A model generated the notes under the pieces. That model was not told the DNA's origin and did no database searches. It saw only the letters and a list, made by a program, of their open reading frames with translations. From Pieris napi (Eukaryota; Arthropoda; Insecta; Lepidoptera; Pieridae), in contig NC_062246.1 of the NCBI RefSeq assembly GCF_905475465.1, forward strand, positions 10,442,001-10,506,000: a DNA stretch of 64,000 nt, given 5' to 3'. The position numbers were made by a program, and so were the translations under genes. Positions 42,901-50,140 of this stretch are shown piece after piece. Each line of letters opens with the position of its first letter. Within the stretch, counting starts at the first letter, position 1.

Positions 42901-44737
42901 TGATCAGTGGTCCGTTTTCGCCGTGGTCGTTCGACAGGTGATTTTTAAGAATACTTTACGCACAGATGGGCTAGAGCCATAGAGCCAAAAGGAGAGGCGT
43001 TGGCGGTTAGTTTGGACATAGGGAAAGCCTTCGATCGGGTATACCTCACTCGAGAAATTGTGCGACTGGATTTCCAGCTTTTTGGCCGAGCACATCAAGG
43101 TCGTTGTCGACGGTGAATGTAAACAAATTCTGGATTTCCCCAAGGCTGTGTACTCTGTTATTACTGCATATCAATGATATGTGTCAGTTCTGCGGCGTTC
43201 ATTGATATGCGGATGACTGGGGACGCCTTTTAAATCGGCCGTGTAAATATTTTTCGGGTTGATAGTAGTGTCGTTTATGACAGACATTAGGGGAGCTCAA
43301 AAAGGAATATCGGAGTTTCTCTCTAGTGTGTCAGATTTGCGAGAATATCTAAGTTCTAACAACGTACATAATTTAATTTCGCCCAAGTTGCGAAAAAATA
43401 TTGACTTTTGTCAAAAATCAAGTATTTTAAAAACTCTAGTACGAATGTTCTTTATATTGAACCACGACAGTGGAATAAATGATTTTTGAATTTGAATTTA
43501 ATCACGATGCATCATGAGTAAGCTTATCGTCCATGGTTGAGTATGTAAAAAAATATATTTTTGTATAGGAATTCGCTGACGCAACACTTGCGAATCATCA
43601 GTCAATGTATTGGGTATGGCCAACTTCAAGACGCACATCGGCAGATACATATCTGAGATATTGATGGAGCATGAAAAATGTCAAAGTATGAACGCTGAAA
43701 ATGTGATCATTAATTTTTTTAAATCTAATGCATTTCCGTGACGCTCACAAATCTTCTACTAAAGAATGTACGTATTGATATAAGCGATACTTACCTTCAA
43801 CAACAGGAGGTAAGCTCTCAAACGAGGCGCTGGTGTATGAAGTATCTGTGTACTGAACTTCTTCCGGTTCAGGTTCGAGGTCCGTCGTAAGCACCAGTTC
43901 CTCTTGAACTTCGACATCTGGAAAACAAGTAGTGAAAGCTGTTTCAAAAAACTGGTTACAGACCGTCTTGGTACACACGATAAATAAATAATACATTCCG
44001 AAAACACGTGATTTACTTAAAAAAATTTAAGCTGTAATATATTCGACATAGAGTCCTTTAAGAAAACAGCGTACCAATTCTTAAAAGGCCGGCAACGCAC
44101 TCGTGATTGACTCGCATTAAGAGTGTCCACAGCTGTAAGCGTGCGCTGTGTCTGTGATAGATTTTGGAACCTTAGAGTCATGCCAATACGTAAGTAGAGG
44201 AACAGTATATGCCTTCAAAAAAAAGAACGTACCTATTCTTCAAAGACTGGCGCACGCACTCGCGCACGCTAAGCCTCTGGCATTGAGAGTGTCCATGGGC
44301 GGTACTTACGAATTATAATAAAATGCCTGTGCTTTGGTACGCAAGGGTGGAGGGGCTGCTTTCCCGCAGCGCCGGAGCAGAATTTTTGCCGCAATGGCGT
44401 TAAATACGTAAGTACCAAAAATCCATCTGTTTCTATAAATATTTTTATTTTACAGCCTTCTGGACACACGTCGACAATTTTTGGATCGATTTCCTCACGA
44501 TGTTCCTTTACCAAGTGTCACAGGTTTGTGCATTCCCAACAACCCTGTGATCTACTAAAATATGCACTGCGTTTTTAATAATATTATATGATTAATAGTA
44601 ATGTAAATAAATAATACGTATTACCTTGAGGTGGTGGTTCGCCCTGAAAAATAAATAGTTTTAAAACAAATTTATTTCATAATTGGTCATTTAATACTAA
44701 GCCTAGATCTAACCTTTTTCTTATCTTTTTTCCCCAT
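9994..44737 (-). CDS. DNAI7: DNAI7/CASC1 homologue (axonemal dynein-associated protein), 25 exons, 874 aa
   Basis: Exons in transcript order: 44714-44737, 44625-44643, 43795-43917, 41759-41802, 41574-41640, 41333-41436, 40070-40161, 38998-39131, 38189-38241, 36635-36769, 36280-36354, 35707-35906, 32805-32971, 31634-31769, 30708-30808, 29661-29736, 29018-29103, 16453-16609, 15673-15815, 14771-14846, 13495-13648, 12312-12460, 11851-11920, 11191-11292, 9994-10131. All introns are GT-AG and phases close to 2625 nt. Family signatures: WQQYLRCDGLPDP with NTYIHLW (residues 221 on), RTPEEIEAELKKIEAEYEKL, LRYGNLPYQGWDLKPDPN, FQWSRWNQAAGSRNIIMQLR and a short serine-ending tail. The N-terminal ~160 residues are lysine/glutamate-rich with KKKKGKK runs. 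The family (CFAP94; Ciona 84 kDa axonemal protein) works with axonemal dynein in cilia and sperm tails. The smallest exons are least certain. Confidence 0.88.
10306..11043. mobile_element. hAT-type non-autonomous element with AATCGATT clusters
   Basis: The ends are TAGGGATGTGA and its reverse complement. The flanks are identical 8-bp duplications ATTACATG (10298-10305 and 11044-11051), as expected for hAT elements. Near each end the sequence is packed with AATCGATT/ATCGAT palindromes. There is no transposase frame. It lies in the last intron of the DNAI7 homologue. Confidence 0.85.
13128..13266 (+). repeat. Half copy of the CCCTGCGATTCT palindromic repeat
   Basis: Matches the left arm of the full palindrome at 20610-20852 (CTCACTTTTCGAACTCACAC, then GGCGGTCGCTCTCAAATCAG). 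Only one arm is present. Confidence 0.75.
13690..13905 (+). repeat. Interspersed repeat B (TCACCTGATGTTAAGTG family)
   Basis: Carries the block 'cacctgatgttaagtg', then 'gccagagggctcgcaagtgc' and 'gttgccggcct'. Related copies or parts lie near 15960-16020, 31040-31360, 36145-36235, 37355-37480 (reverse), 44065-44145 (reverse), 44225-44310 (reverse) and 45455-45560. The repetition inside the window is direct evidence; class is not determined. Confidence 0.7.
14163..14675. mobile_element. Foldback-like TIR element with two nested inverted repeats
   Basis: Terminal repeats start GGGGGCTTAGTAAAATGCCT on the left and GGCGGCTTAGTCAAAATGCC on the reverse complement of the right, and stay alike for about 60 bp. 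Inside are a second inverted repeat (about 14258-14378, near-perfect arms around TATCGGGTATTTCCCGATAG) and a third pair (about 14390-14425 with 14570-14612). No coding capacity. It lies in a DNAI7 intron. Confidence 0.75.
15058..15600 (-). repeat. Interspersed repeat C (GAAGTTTCACTTC / GTGTAC-GTACGC ends)
   Basis: About 0.5 kb; similar over most of its length, in the opposite orientation, to copies at 25937-26405 and 31993-32412. One end bears a GAAGT..ACTTC palindrome next to a TACAAAGTACAC palindrome. The other end has the block 'cttcgtgac' and 'ctcttccttttcttcg'. No open frame. Confidence 0.7.
16095..16372 (-). repeat. tRNA-derived SINE, family 1
   Basis: Reverse-strand copy of a ~280 bp SINE. 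The minus-strand head resembles a tRNA gene with pol III boxes, and the tail contains AAAAAGTCGG and the complement of GGTCTGGGCCTCAGA. It is followed closely by DNAI7 exon 16453-16609. Confidence 0.85.
16750..16982 (-). repeat. tRNA-derived SINE, family 1
   Basis: Second reverse copy, diverged, sharing GGTCTGGGCCTCAGATTTCT and the GGTTCGAACC box. The tRNA-like head is damaged. Confidence 0.8.
17035..17232. repeat. Interspersed GC-rich repeat, also at 37586-37775
   Basis: Contains 'gggtagaatgcctggcgaac' and a stretch on 'agcagagggctttga'. A reverse-oriented relative lies at about 37586-37775. No frame recognised; probably a retrotransposon UTR fragment. Confidence 0.55.
17255..17433 (+). pseudogene. 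LINE polyprotein C-terminal fragment
   Basis: An open stretch reads IKRWEDDVRRVAGPMW then REEWKPLEAYVQGQA, the pattern at the C-terminus of RTE/CR1-like reverse transcriptase polyproteins, ending at a stop near 17431. The rest of the element is absent. It lies just upstream of the Toll-like receptor gene. Confidence 0.75.
17935..28408 (+). CDS. Toll-like receptor, 8 exons, 760 aa, nested antisense in DNAI7 intron 17
   Basis: Exons: 17935-17951, 18868-18998, 19873-20015, 20961-21126, 21908-23257, 23330-23463, 24030-24157, 28195-28408. Introns are GT-AG and phases close to 2283 nt. Start MILRISIIYIFHLSLS gives a clear signal peptide. Leucine-rich repeats run through roughly residues 160-425, followed by one cysteine-rich LRR C-cap with CHC near residue 430. 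A membrane helix spans about 554-574. The cytoplasmic TIR domain begins with NYDVFVSYCNEDRAW (about 608), has CLHERDFQVG as BB loop and the box 3 FW at 738-739. Such receptors signal through TIR adaptors such as MyD88 to NF-kB. One cysteine cluster and an intron-split TIR recall Toll-9-like receptors rather than Toll or 18-wheeler; that placement is inference. The first 17-nt coding exon fits a clean signal peptide but needs transcript support. Confidence 0.88.
18571..18730. repeat. Inverted repeat / small MITE in receptor intron 1
   Basis: Two ~50 bp arms, 'cacttttttaccggatttga' on the left and its complement on the right, separated by about 60 bp. It explains the short open frame at 18654-18839, which is not a gene. 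Confidence 0.75.
19010..19160 (-). repeat. LINE 3'-end repeat A, fragment
   Basis: Shares 'cttataaacgtcaatag' and a 'ttactaccagttc' block with copies at 25197-25300, 27001-27062, 38392-38790, 49590-49999 and 63121-63442. The family ends in a TTTGA-type tail typical of LINE 3' ends. Confidence 0.65.
19389..19663 (-). repeat. tRNA-derived SINE, family 1
   Basis: Nearly full-length reverse copy: GGTCTGGGCCTCAGATTTCT at one end, the reverse-oriented B box (GGGGATCGAACC) and CCACTAGGCGAACACTGC at the other. It abuts a half copy of the CCCTGCGATTCT palindrome (19664-19800). Confidence 0.87.
19664..19800 (+). repeat. Half copy of the CCCTGCGATTCT palindromic repeat
   Basis: Same arm as 13128-13266 and 20610-20740, directly following a SINE. 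It ends in CAAGCTCCCTCC. Confidence 0.72.
20228..20476 (-). repeat. tRNA-derived SINE, family 1, degraded
   Basis: Recognised by the order of GTCGACTTTTGGGTTTAAGG, TCTCACGATGTTTTGCTTCA and GAGAGTCGCATACTGAAGCC. The B box is damaged. Confidence 0.75.
20610..20852. mobile_element. Full palindromic MITE (GCCCTGCGATTCTGTAACTC)
   Basis: Two arms of about 105 bp are near-perfect reverse complements around a short centre ('gataaacaataaactacaag...'). No coding frame. Half copies occur at 13128-13266 and 19664-19800, and a stub at 54732-54755. It lies in receptor intron 3. Confidence 0.88.
21175..21690 (+). repeat. tRNA-derived SINE, family 1, split by a MITE
   Basis: The head GTTGGCCTAGTGGCTTCAGC is at the left. 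The B box GGTCGATCCCCGG resumes at 21461 and the tail runs to GTATCGCCACTGG. The interruption is the MITE at 21211-21456, so the SINE is the older insertion. Confidence 0.88.
21211..21456. mobile_element. MITE with TTA target duplication inside a SINE
   Basis: Ends GGGTGCGTCCATATCTGGCG and complementary TGGACGCACTC, flanked by TTA at 21208-21210 and 21457-21459. The 3-bp TTA duplication fits PIF/Harbinger. The interior is GC-rich with GAGCTGCAC arms. Confidence 0.82.
24170..24383 (-). repeat. tRNA-derived SINE, family 1, degraded
   Basis: The order of GCATAGCCGGGGTTCGAACC, GAAGTCGCACGCTAAAACCA and CAGGCGAACACTG marks a reverse copy just after receptor exon 7. Confidence 0.78.
24694..25127. 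mobile_element. PIF/Harbinger-type element with transposase start remnant
   Basis: Perfect 20-bp inverted ends (GGCCTACAACGCACTAGCGG) with TAA on both flanks (24691-24693 and 25128-25130). Inside, at about 24793, is a short frame MMDVEEVAVVIYLYHRRKYR ending in a stop, which resembles the N-terminus of HARBI1-like transposases. GC-rich CGGC/GCCG repeats fill both arms. Non-autonomous deletion derivative. Confidence 0.83.
25197..25300 (-). repeat. LINE 3'-end repeat A, fragment
   Basis: Contains TATAGGTAACACAATTTACA and ACTTATGAACGTCAAAA, shared with the longer copies at 38392-38790 and 63121-63442. Confidence 0.7.
25374..25480. mobile_element. Short MITE, about 105 bp
   Basis: Inverted ends around CCACACCGAACGATCCA and TGGATCGTTCGGTGTGG, with a GATCGCGATC-rich centre. 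Target duplication not clear. Confidence 0.65.
25757..25936. repeat. Repeat C relative
   Basis: Bounded by TTTGAAGTGAAACTTCTAAT on the left and GAAGTTTCACTTCTTC on the right, the end motif of repeat C. The interior differs. It directly precedes the copy at 25937-26405. Confidence 0.55.
25937..26405 (+). repeat. Interspersed repeat C
   Basis: Starts GAAGTGAAACTTCTTTAGGC, runs through CACGAAGATGTGCAGCG and TTTTCCCTCCCTCTAAGTCT, and ends at GAAGTTTCACTTCTGACA with TGTACTTTGTACGCACGC. Similar in order and sequence to 31993-32412. Confidence 0.75.
28612..28892. mobile_element. hAT-type MITE
   Basis: Ends CAGGGCCGGATTTAG and CTAAATGCGGCTCTG are inverted repeats. Both flanks carry AGTTTAGG (28604-28611 and 28893-28900), an 8-bp duplication. 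It lies about 200 bp downstream of the Toll-like receptor stop codon. Confidence 0.85.
29279..29516 (-). repeat. tRNA-derived SINE, family 2
   Basis: The minus-strand head begins GGGGGCCTCATAGCCTAGCG and carries a B-box-like GGTTCGATTCCC relative; the body contains CCGTACACGGAGGACATGG and the tail is A-rich. Its full-length relative is 58711-58978; a head-only copy is at 37826-37918. The tRNA likeness belongs to the SINE, so no tRNA gene is called. Confidence 0.82.
30009..30261 (-). repeat. tRNA-derived SINE, family 1
   Basis: Reverse copy with GGTCTGGGCCTCAGATTTCT, TTTCCTCACGATGTTTTTCT, the box GGGGTTCGAACC and GAAGTAACTAGGCTAACACT. Confidence 0.85.
31040..31360 (+). repeat. Interspersed repeat B, long copy
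   Basis: Has CACCTGATGTTAAGTGATAC and GTGCGTTGCCGGCCTTTTA, then continues through a body (AAAACTGCCTTAAAAATGGC) to about 31360. The most extended copy in the window. Contains a small AAAGGCCGGCAAC inverted repeat at 31110-31145. Confidence 0.72.
31993..32412 (+). repeat. Interspersed repeat C
   Basis: Begins TTTTTGAAGTGAAACTTCTT and ends GAAGTTTCACTTCTGGCATG followed by TGTACTTTGTACGCACGCAC. Similar to 25937-26405 in order and sequence, with small indels. Confidence 0.78.
33268..35035. mobile_element. Foldback (FB-like) transposon with ~255-bp internal repeats and 9-bp target duplication
   Basis: Both ends read AGCTCCATCAAGCTGGAACC inward, and the outer ~90 bp arms are almost identical. The flanks are the same 9 bp, GATAAATGG (33259-33267 and 35036-35044). 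The right arm is a tandem array of five near-identical ~255-bp units (period 255 from about 33820); the left arm has about two units in inverse orientation, meeting near 33725-33780. Long arms of tandem subrepeats plus a 9-bp duplication match Drosophila FB elements, which are mobilised by a Mutator-like transposase. The 61-75-codon open frames recurring in each unit are a by-product of the repeat. It lies in DNAI7 intron 12. Confidence 0.85.
35068..35622. mobile_element. hAT-type non-autonomous element
   Basis: Left end TAGTGATGCCCAAA and right end TTTGGGCAACACTA are inverted; flanks are TGCGAAAT (35060-35067 and 35623-35630), an 8-bp duplication. Internal repeats of CAAGACCAAGAC/GTCTTGGTCTTG. 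Its centre (about 35208-35400) resembles the left end of the Harbinger element at 55091, suggesting a nested older insertion. It starts 33 bp beyond the foldback element. Confidence 0.83.
36395..36545 (-). repeat. LINE 3'-end repeat D
   Basis: Shares ATACAGGTATCACTTATT, ATCGGCAAAGAAGACA and GAGAGAAAAAGCCGGCGTAA with 60959-61130, where it continues into a recognisable LINE C-terminus. 3' fragment only. Confidence 0.72.
36867..37345 (+). repeat. tRNA-derived SINE, family 1, split by a retro-insertion
   Basis: The head GTGTTGGCCTAGTGG stops at about 36882 and the element resumes at 37142 with GGCTTCAGCGTGCGG, then GGTCGCAGGTTAGATCCCCG and the tail. The ~260-bp insert is GC-rich and ends in a run of eight A's, as expected for a second retroposed fragment. 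Confidence 0.75.
37826..37918 (-). repeat. tRNA-derived SINE, family 2, head only
   Basis: Reverse copy of the tRNA-like head: GGGAATCGAACCCGG and ACTTAATAAGACCG, truncated after AAATTAAATTAAAACTTGCC. Confidence 0.75.
38392..38790 (-). repeat. LINE 3'-end repeat A, long copy
   Basis: Near-identical to 49590-49999 and 63121-63442: GGTAACACAATGTACATACA, GAAGAGAAGAACTGGCAATA, CCATTACACCATGTTCCACA and GGAGGCATGGTGAAATAGG. The strand is set by the TTTTGA-type tail lying at the low-coordinate end. Confidence 0.78.
39284..39795 (+). repeat. Interspersed repeat E with perfect internal hairpin
   Basis: Starts AACTAGCTGTCCCGCGAACT and ends near TCGGTCGAGCCGTTTCGGAG and ACACGAGAATTTTATGTATT. Similar ends are common in lepidopteran genomes as far as I know. 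A ~30-bp-arm hairpin lies at 39342-39404. Confidence 0.6.
40688..40845 (+). repeat. tRNA-derived SINE, family 1, 3'-truncated
   Basis: Clear pol III boxes: GTTGGCCTAGTGGCTTCAGC and GGTTCGATTCCCGG. The body stops after GAGGAAACCGACATGTC. Confidence 0.85.
42890..43240 (+). pseudogene. Non-LTR reverse transcriptase fragment
   Basis: Broken frames spell RT motifs in order: LAVSLDIGKAFDRVY (about 43000-43045), then LEKLCDWISSFL and KVVVDGEC (about 43050-43120), then LLHINDMCQFCGV (about 43163), a stop codon, and the catalytic YADD at about 43206. At least one frameshift and one stop. Resembles Jockey/R1-type elements. Confidence 0.8.
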
Positions 44738-46400
44738 TATTTACAAAAACGTTTACAATATAAGTTATACCAAAAAAATGTCAAAAACGTCATGACAAAG
44801 CCAACTGAATTGAATAGGCAAAAGACAAGATGTATAATTGACATACATCCTTACATATCTGTGGTGTAAATGAAGAAACTTTTGACATTGTTGTGACGAC
44901 TTCAAAATTAACGAAAAGAAAAGTCTAATTATAACAATCGAATTTCAACTTTTTTTATTATTATTTTCACCGATCAATCTCTTTCGTGCCTTCTCCACCT
45001 ACACGACACTGGCGAAGTACCTTGTGCCCAGTTGGCACAAATAAAAGCCATTAAAAAAAAAGTCTAATCAAAAAGTGTAGATGTAAGCATTTTTTGGCGT
45101 CATAGGCATTACCTACTTCAGAAAATAGGTGAAGTAAGTAATGCCTCCAATTTAGGTCACCTAGCTAAGGAGTCGGTAGGAAATTAAACATAATTAGTAA
45201 CTAATATTTTATTGCGCGCGGGAAGAATGACCGGCGCTACCAAATGTACACTACACAATGTCGCAATACAAAATGTGTGGTATTTGGTATACATAGCCCC
45301 TACAATATTAAGGTGCAATAAATAGAAGTGACTATATATAAACAACAATTAAAGATAGTTAATATTGAATGAAGATAATTGAAAATGAAAAATGAAGGAG
45401 CAATGAAGCTAGAGTTGGACTTCTTACCCAAAATATGCCACTTGTTTTTTTTTTATAACAGGAGGCTAATTCGATTTTAAGTGATACCGCCTCACATGAA
45501 CACTCACATTGCCAGAAGGCTCGCTAGTGCGTTGCCGGCCTTTTAAAAATTGGTACGCTCTTGAAGGCATTGTATACTGTTCCTCTTATTACGTATTTTG
45601 GCATGACTCTTAGGTTCCAAATACTACTATGAGCGCGCCGACCGAATCAAGAAATTCCGTAACGAAAATAAAAACCTAACACACGATGACGTAATATAGG
45701 TGCGTCCAATACGCGTTAGAGCGGGACAGAACGCATACTGCGTATTCACATCTCTCTGACGAGATCGGTGACGTAGCGCAGGTGCGTTAGAGTGGGACAG
45801 AACGCATACTGCGTATTCACATCTCTCTAACGAGATCGGTGACGTAGCATAAGCTGGTGCATAGTGTGCATATGTTTAGTCTGAGTCTGGTAGAGTGGTA
45901 GAGTGGTAGAGTTGAATTAATATCAAAGAAAAAAAATACTGCATAAATAAATAATTATAATTGCATAAGTTGATAAAATATGATTAACCGCGGCAGTCCC
46001 CGAATGCCACACGTTTTAAAAAAATTTTTTAAGTAATTTCAATTATGACCGTTATACCATACGCTTTTCATTATTTTAGAATGAAAAAATTCGTGCACCA
46101 GTTTGCCTTAATTTATGCAGTTTAACAAGTTAACCACATTACGGGTGCAGAGTAACCTTTGTTTTAAATGTTGTTAAGGCTTTGATAAACTGATCCAATC
46201 AACGATTTTCTTCATTTATTCACTCTGATAATTTTTTTTGGTGAAAGTAAAATTGGTTTAAAGGTGAAAGTGTTTTATGAATATAGTCCAAGCAAAAGCT
46301 AAATATCTATTCCTAAAAATATAGGAAGTACTGCACTAATTAACACCAGTAATATTTATGAACCCAACCTTGTGTTCGCAACTACTCGTTCCGATGAATT
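44738..46400. other. Gene-poor spacer upstream of the DNAI7 homologue
   Basis: Holds the DNAI7 5' flank, a small LINE/SINE-like 3' fragment ending in poly-A (about 44960-45062), a repeat B copy (45455-45560), a 71-bp tandem duplication (45713-45853) and a short (GGTAGAGT)n run near 45890. No coding exon seen. Confidence 0.5.
45713..45853. repeat. 71-bp tandem duplication, two units
   Basis: Two copies, starting at 45713 and 45784, both containing GGGACAGAACGCATACTGCG and GAGATCGGTGACGTAGC; they differ at only a few positions. Confidence 0.85.
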
Positions 46401-46439
46401 TTAAAGCAGCCTTAAGCCTTGATTATGTATCCAATGACA

Positions 46440-46550
46440 TGACAATCGATTCAGTGCTTCCAGTGAACCGCGCGCGAACACTCATTATTAATTAGAAATT
46501 CAATTGAGTGACTTAACTCTTTTTTAGTCTAATTCAGTGATTTGTAATTG
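46440..46550 (+). promoter_or_regulatory. Possible non-coding first exon of the reductase gene
   Basis: A strong 5' splice site, GGTAAGTTTTG (GT at 46551), follows a stretch with insect initiator-like TCAGT sequences near 46450 and 46534. The reductase start codon at 50541 sits 3 nt after an acceptor, so an upstream non-coding exon is required. This is only a candidate; no polarity-specific coding support exists. Confidence 0.3.
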
Positions 46551-46787
46551 GTAAGTTTTGTTTGAATATTTCTTTATGAAGTGATAAATTAGTTTTATTG
46601 TGTGTTTCCAGCACAAATTCGCTTTTGTTATAACTTGTAAGTAAGGAAACGTAAATCCCCTAAGCGGTATAGGGCTAACATTTTTTTTTGCTGTTTCCTT
46701 TTATTTATATATATATTTTTTTAGTTAACATGATCGTTAGTCACTGTAGTATTTAGATGTTATTTTAAAATACAGCATGGATTTATA

Positions 46788-46982
46788 TTTAAGGATTATA
46801 AATACAAAATCCTCAAAGGAGGTTTATAATCGCAATTTTCTTAGTTATGCACAGATTATAAATTGTTAACAAAATAGTATTTAAGGATTATTCATGTATA
46901 AATACAAATTATTTGCTTAAGATTCACAAAGGAGGTTTTAAATCGACATACACTGTTAGTTATGCACAGATTAAAAAATGAA
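46788..46982. repeat. Imperfect direct duplication of ~80-100 bp
   Basis: Two copies each contain TATTTAAGGATTAT, CAAAGGAGGTTT and TTAGTTATGCACAGATTA in the same order (46788-46868 and 46880-46982). Confidence 0.7.
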
Positions 46983-47393
46983 TAACGAATAGCAATAATG
47001 TAAATAATAATAGTAATAATTATGTTTTAACTTCTAGATTGTTCCTATTTTTCCTCAGTGCATGAACAAAAATGCTCTCAGTGTGGTATAAAAATATTGT
47101 TTACGATTATTTTGTCAAGGTTTTGTAACTTTAAAACTCAACATGCAAGATTTTTTGCAAGCAATTGAAATTAAAGACCGCTCGCGATTCTAGGTTGCAA
47201 TAATTAGTTGATTATACAATAACATGTTATATGAACTTGAGCTTCACATTATTACTAATTAATTGTAACACAAACGTTAATTTAATTTATTCAAATTTAT
47301 GTAACAAAATCGTTCAACGGTTATACTTGAATGAACATATAAAATTATGACGGTTTTGACGTGGGTTAGGATGGGTTCAATCTGGAACATAAT

Positions 47394-47704
47394 CAGAGGC
47401 GTAACACTAGGGTGGCAGGGCTGGCAATATGCCACGGGCCCCCAACCCAAGAGGGCCCCTGCCCAAGAGATAGTATGTTCTATGGGAGAATGTGAAGACT
47501 CCAATACGTATTGGGCCAGCATGGGAACAGACCATTCCCTCTCGCCTAAGAGAGGTATGGCCATTAGTGGGACATATATAACGGGTAATTGAGTACGCTG
47601 AAAATCTCGAAGTTTATTAAAATTAATCTGAGTAGGCACGATATTTGATAGGGCCCCATCAAAAGAATTTGCCACGGGCCCCAGATGGTATAGTTACGCC
47701 ACTG
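47394..47704. mobile_element. hAT-type MITE, family GGCGTAAC, copy 1
   Basis: Ends CAGAGGCGTAAC and GTTACGCCACTG are inverted. Flanks are AACATAAT (47386-47393 and 47705-47712), an 8-bp duplication. Interior shares GGGTGGCAGGGCTGGCAA and CATTCCCTCTCGCCTAAGAG with the copy at 50141-50464. Confidence 0.87.
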
Positions 47705-48351
47705 AACATAATCCAAAGAACTAAATTGAGAATCTCCGTTATGCCAATTGCATGTGTTTATACAGAGAGGAAATCGAAGTTCAAGTTCTTTCTTGATTTA
47801 GGATTGATAATGTTGGAGTGGTATTTTCACTCAAAGAACGGAATATTTTTTTTGAGTAACAACTTAAACGTCGCACTTTAATATACTTTATTGCTATTAG
47901 ATTTTTTCAAATTTTATAAGTTACACGTAAAGCAAAAATCCGCAATTTACTACAATTCATTTACAAAAATCTGCGCATACAAATTAATGCTAAAGTCGAG
48001 AGGTTAAGAAAGGTGACACTAAACGCGTGGTTTTTATTTTTTAACTTTTATATTTGCTAATTTTTTAACGATATTGGTTATTGTTGAAAGTAATTGTTTC
48101 TTAAAATAATTTGGACTTAAATATAGCTTTACTCAGTTAGCATAATTATTGTGTAAGAAATTTTGAAATCGGTTCAATAGTTTGTGGGATCGTTATATAC
48201 AAAGGTTATTCTTTCCTCTTTATTATGAATATATCGGATTCATTTACGAACTTTTAGGCATAAATAACATACATGGGCCATTGTAATAGACTGTATGGGA
48301 TATTTCTTATTTTATGATTTCATATACATACTTTAAATCTAACCTACTGAT

Positions 48352-48583
48352 CAGTGGCTTCGAACCCCGGCTGTGCACCAATGGACTTTCTTTCTATATG
48401 CGCATTTAACACCGAACCGTGAAGGAAAACATCGCGAGGAAACTGGCTTGCCTTAGGGCGTAAACGGCGCGGCGTGTGTCAGGTACAAGAGGCTGATCAC
48501 CTACTTGCCTATTAGATTGACAAACGATCATGAAACTAATACAGAAATCAGAGGCCCAGACCTAAAATTAATGTAGTGCCGCT
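48352..48583 (+). repeat. tRNA-derived SINE, family 1, 5'-truncated
   Basis: Begins inside the head at AGTGGCTTCGAACCCCGGCT, then GTGAAGGAAAACATCGCGAG and CAGAGGCCCAGACC to GTGCCGCTG. Confidence 0.82.
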
Positions 48584-49589
48584 GATTTTTTTCTAAACCT
48601 GCTAATATAATATTTAGGCTATTGTAACTAGCACATTAATAATCAAATGGCCTGCTTGAATAAATAAATATTAATTATTATTATATTCATGAGAGCTACT
48701 CATGTTACACGTCTTTTTAACCTAGTTACACGTGTGTAATTAACTATCTACTTTTGTAGATTTAAATAATTGTAAAGTCATTGTAGCGTAATTGAATCTT
48801 ATTTGGACTTAATTATAATACAATTTGTAAGCTTTGAACGTATAACAAAGTATGATAAAAAATCCAAGTTTAGTTGTATAAGGCAGATCGTTTTCGACAG
48901 ATTTTGTTATTATTAACATATATGCAAATGAGGAAGTCGACTTCTTAAACATGTAATATGTAATTCCAAGGATTGCAATGTTTAATAACCTCTTTGGTGG
49001 ATATAGAGGGAAATGTGACAGTCTATCGCTGACTACGATGGCAACACTCGAATAATCGAGTTATTAAATGTAATAAATATACGTTTATATCTTTTTAATG
49101 TTCGTTCGTTAATTGATTTGGATTAGAACTGAATGAAGATAACATTTATATTAATCACAAATTTGTTCTTCTGATAAATATAATTATAACTAAACATTTT
49201 GGGTACCTATATTTTGTGATTCGTAAATTTCAAGCCAACTAACTTTTCAACGGACACTTTAGGTATGCATAATATACAAAGAAGTATAGGACTAATTTAG
49301 TTTTTAGGAATAAATGGATTTTTTTAATAAACATTTATTTACGGTTGTTAAAAAATAGTACCTATTTAGTTTTTCATATGTACTTTTCCATTTTTCCTTC
49401 CCCTTTCTTTAAGACTTTCTTAAATAAATTTGCTGATGTCACTTTGACTGTAAAGTTTTAAACTAAATTATTTTTCCTTACAAAAGTTACTTGGAAGTCT
49501 ACAACGACAGAGCCGAAATACGTTATTTATATTATATATTTAAGGTATTTTAGCCAACTTGGGATGTGAATGCTTGGCTCATTACTTCA

Positions 49590-49999
49590 AAAAATCAAAA
49601 TCATTGATTCATAGGTTGTAGGTAACACAATGTACACTTATGAACCTTAAAAATGAAATATACATTTAATGCTTCTAATTTTACATTTACTGCCAGTTCT
49701 GAAATCAAGGGCGTAGGACGGAAGAGAAGAACTGGCAATAATCTCTGCGCCAATATTTTTAATCGCCAGTTTTTTGTTTTACACAACGTTTGTAAGGGAG
49801 CTGCAACTATTACACCATGTTCCACATGACATCTTAAGTAACAAATAACGACAAAACAAATGAAAAACAAAGACAGCAATCAGCAGGAGGCATGGTGAAA
49901 TAGGAGCACGCACTTACGTTCTCGTGGGAACGACACGCAAATACATATAATAGTCGAAATAACTAACATCACCGCATACACGAATTCAAGTACTCCTTA
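49590..49999 (-). repeat. LINE 3'-end repeat A, long copy
   Basis: Parallel to 38392-38790 over its length, including GGAGGCATGGTGAAATAGGA, CGCATACACGAATTCAAGTA and the tail at the low-coordinate end. Confidence 0.78.
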
Positions 50000-50140
50000 T
50001 AAGGAATTTAAAATTGGTACTGTGGTGTAGCCCATGCACCATGGTAGTAGTTTTTTTGTTATTTTCTATACTTTTAGTTTATATTTATTAGTCAATAATA
50101 AATTTAAGATATCTCATTGTATTAGAGTTGTAGTGCGTGG

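Noticed and set aside
43259..43489. 76-codon plus-strand frame after the RT relic
   Set aside because: Low complexity match to LINE 3' sequence (ends GAATAAATGATTTTTGAATT); no independent gene evidence.
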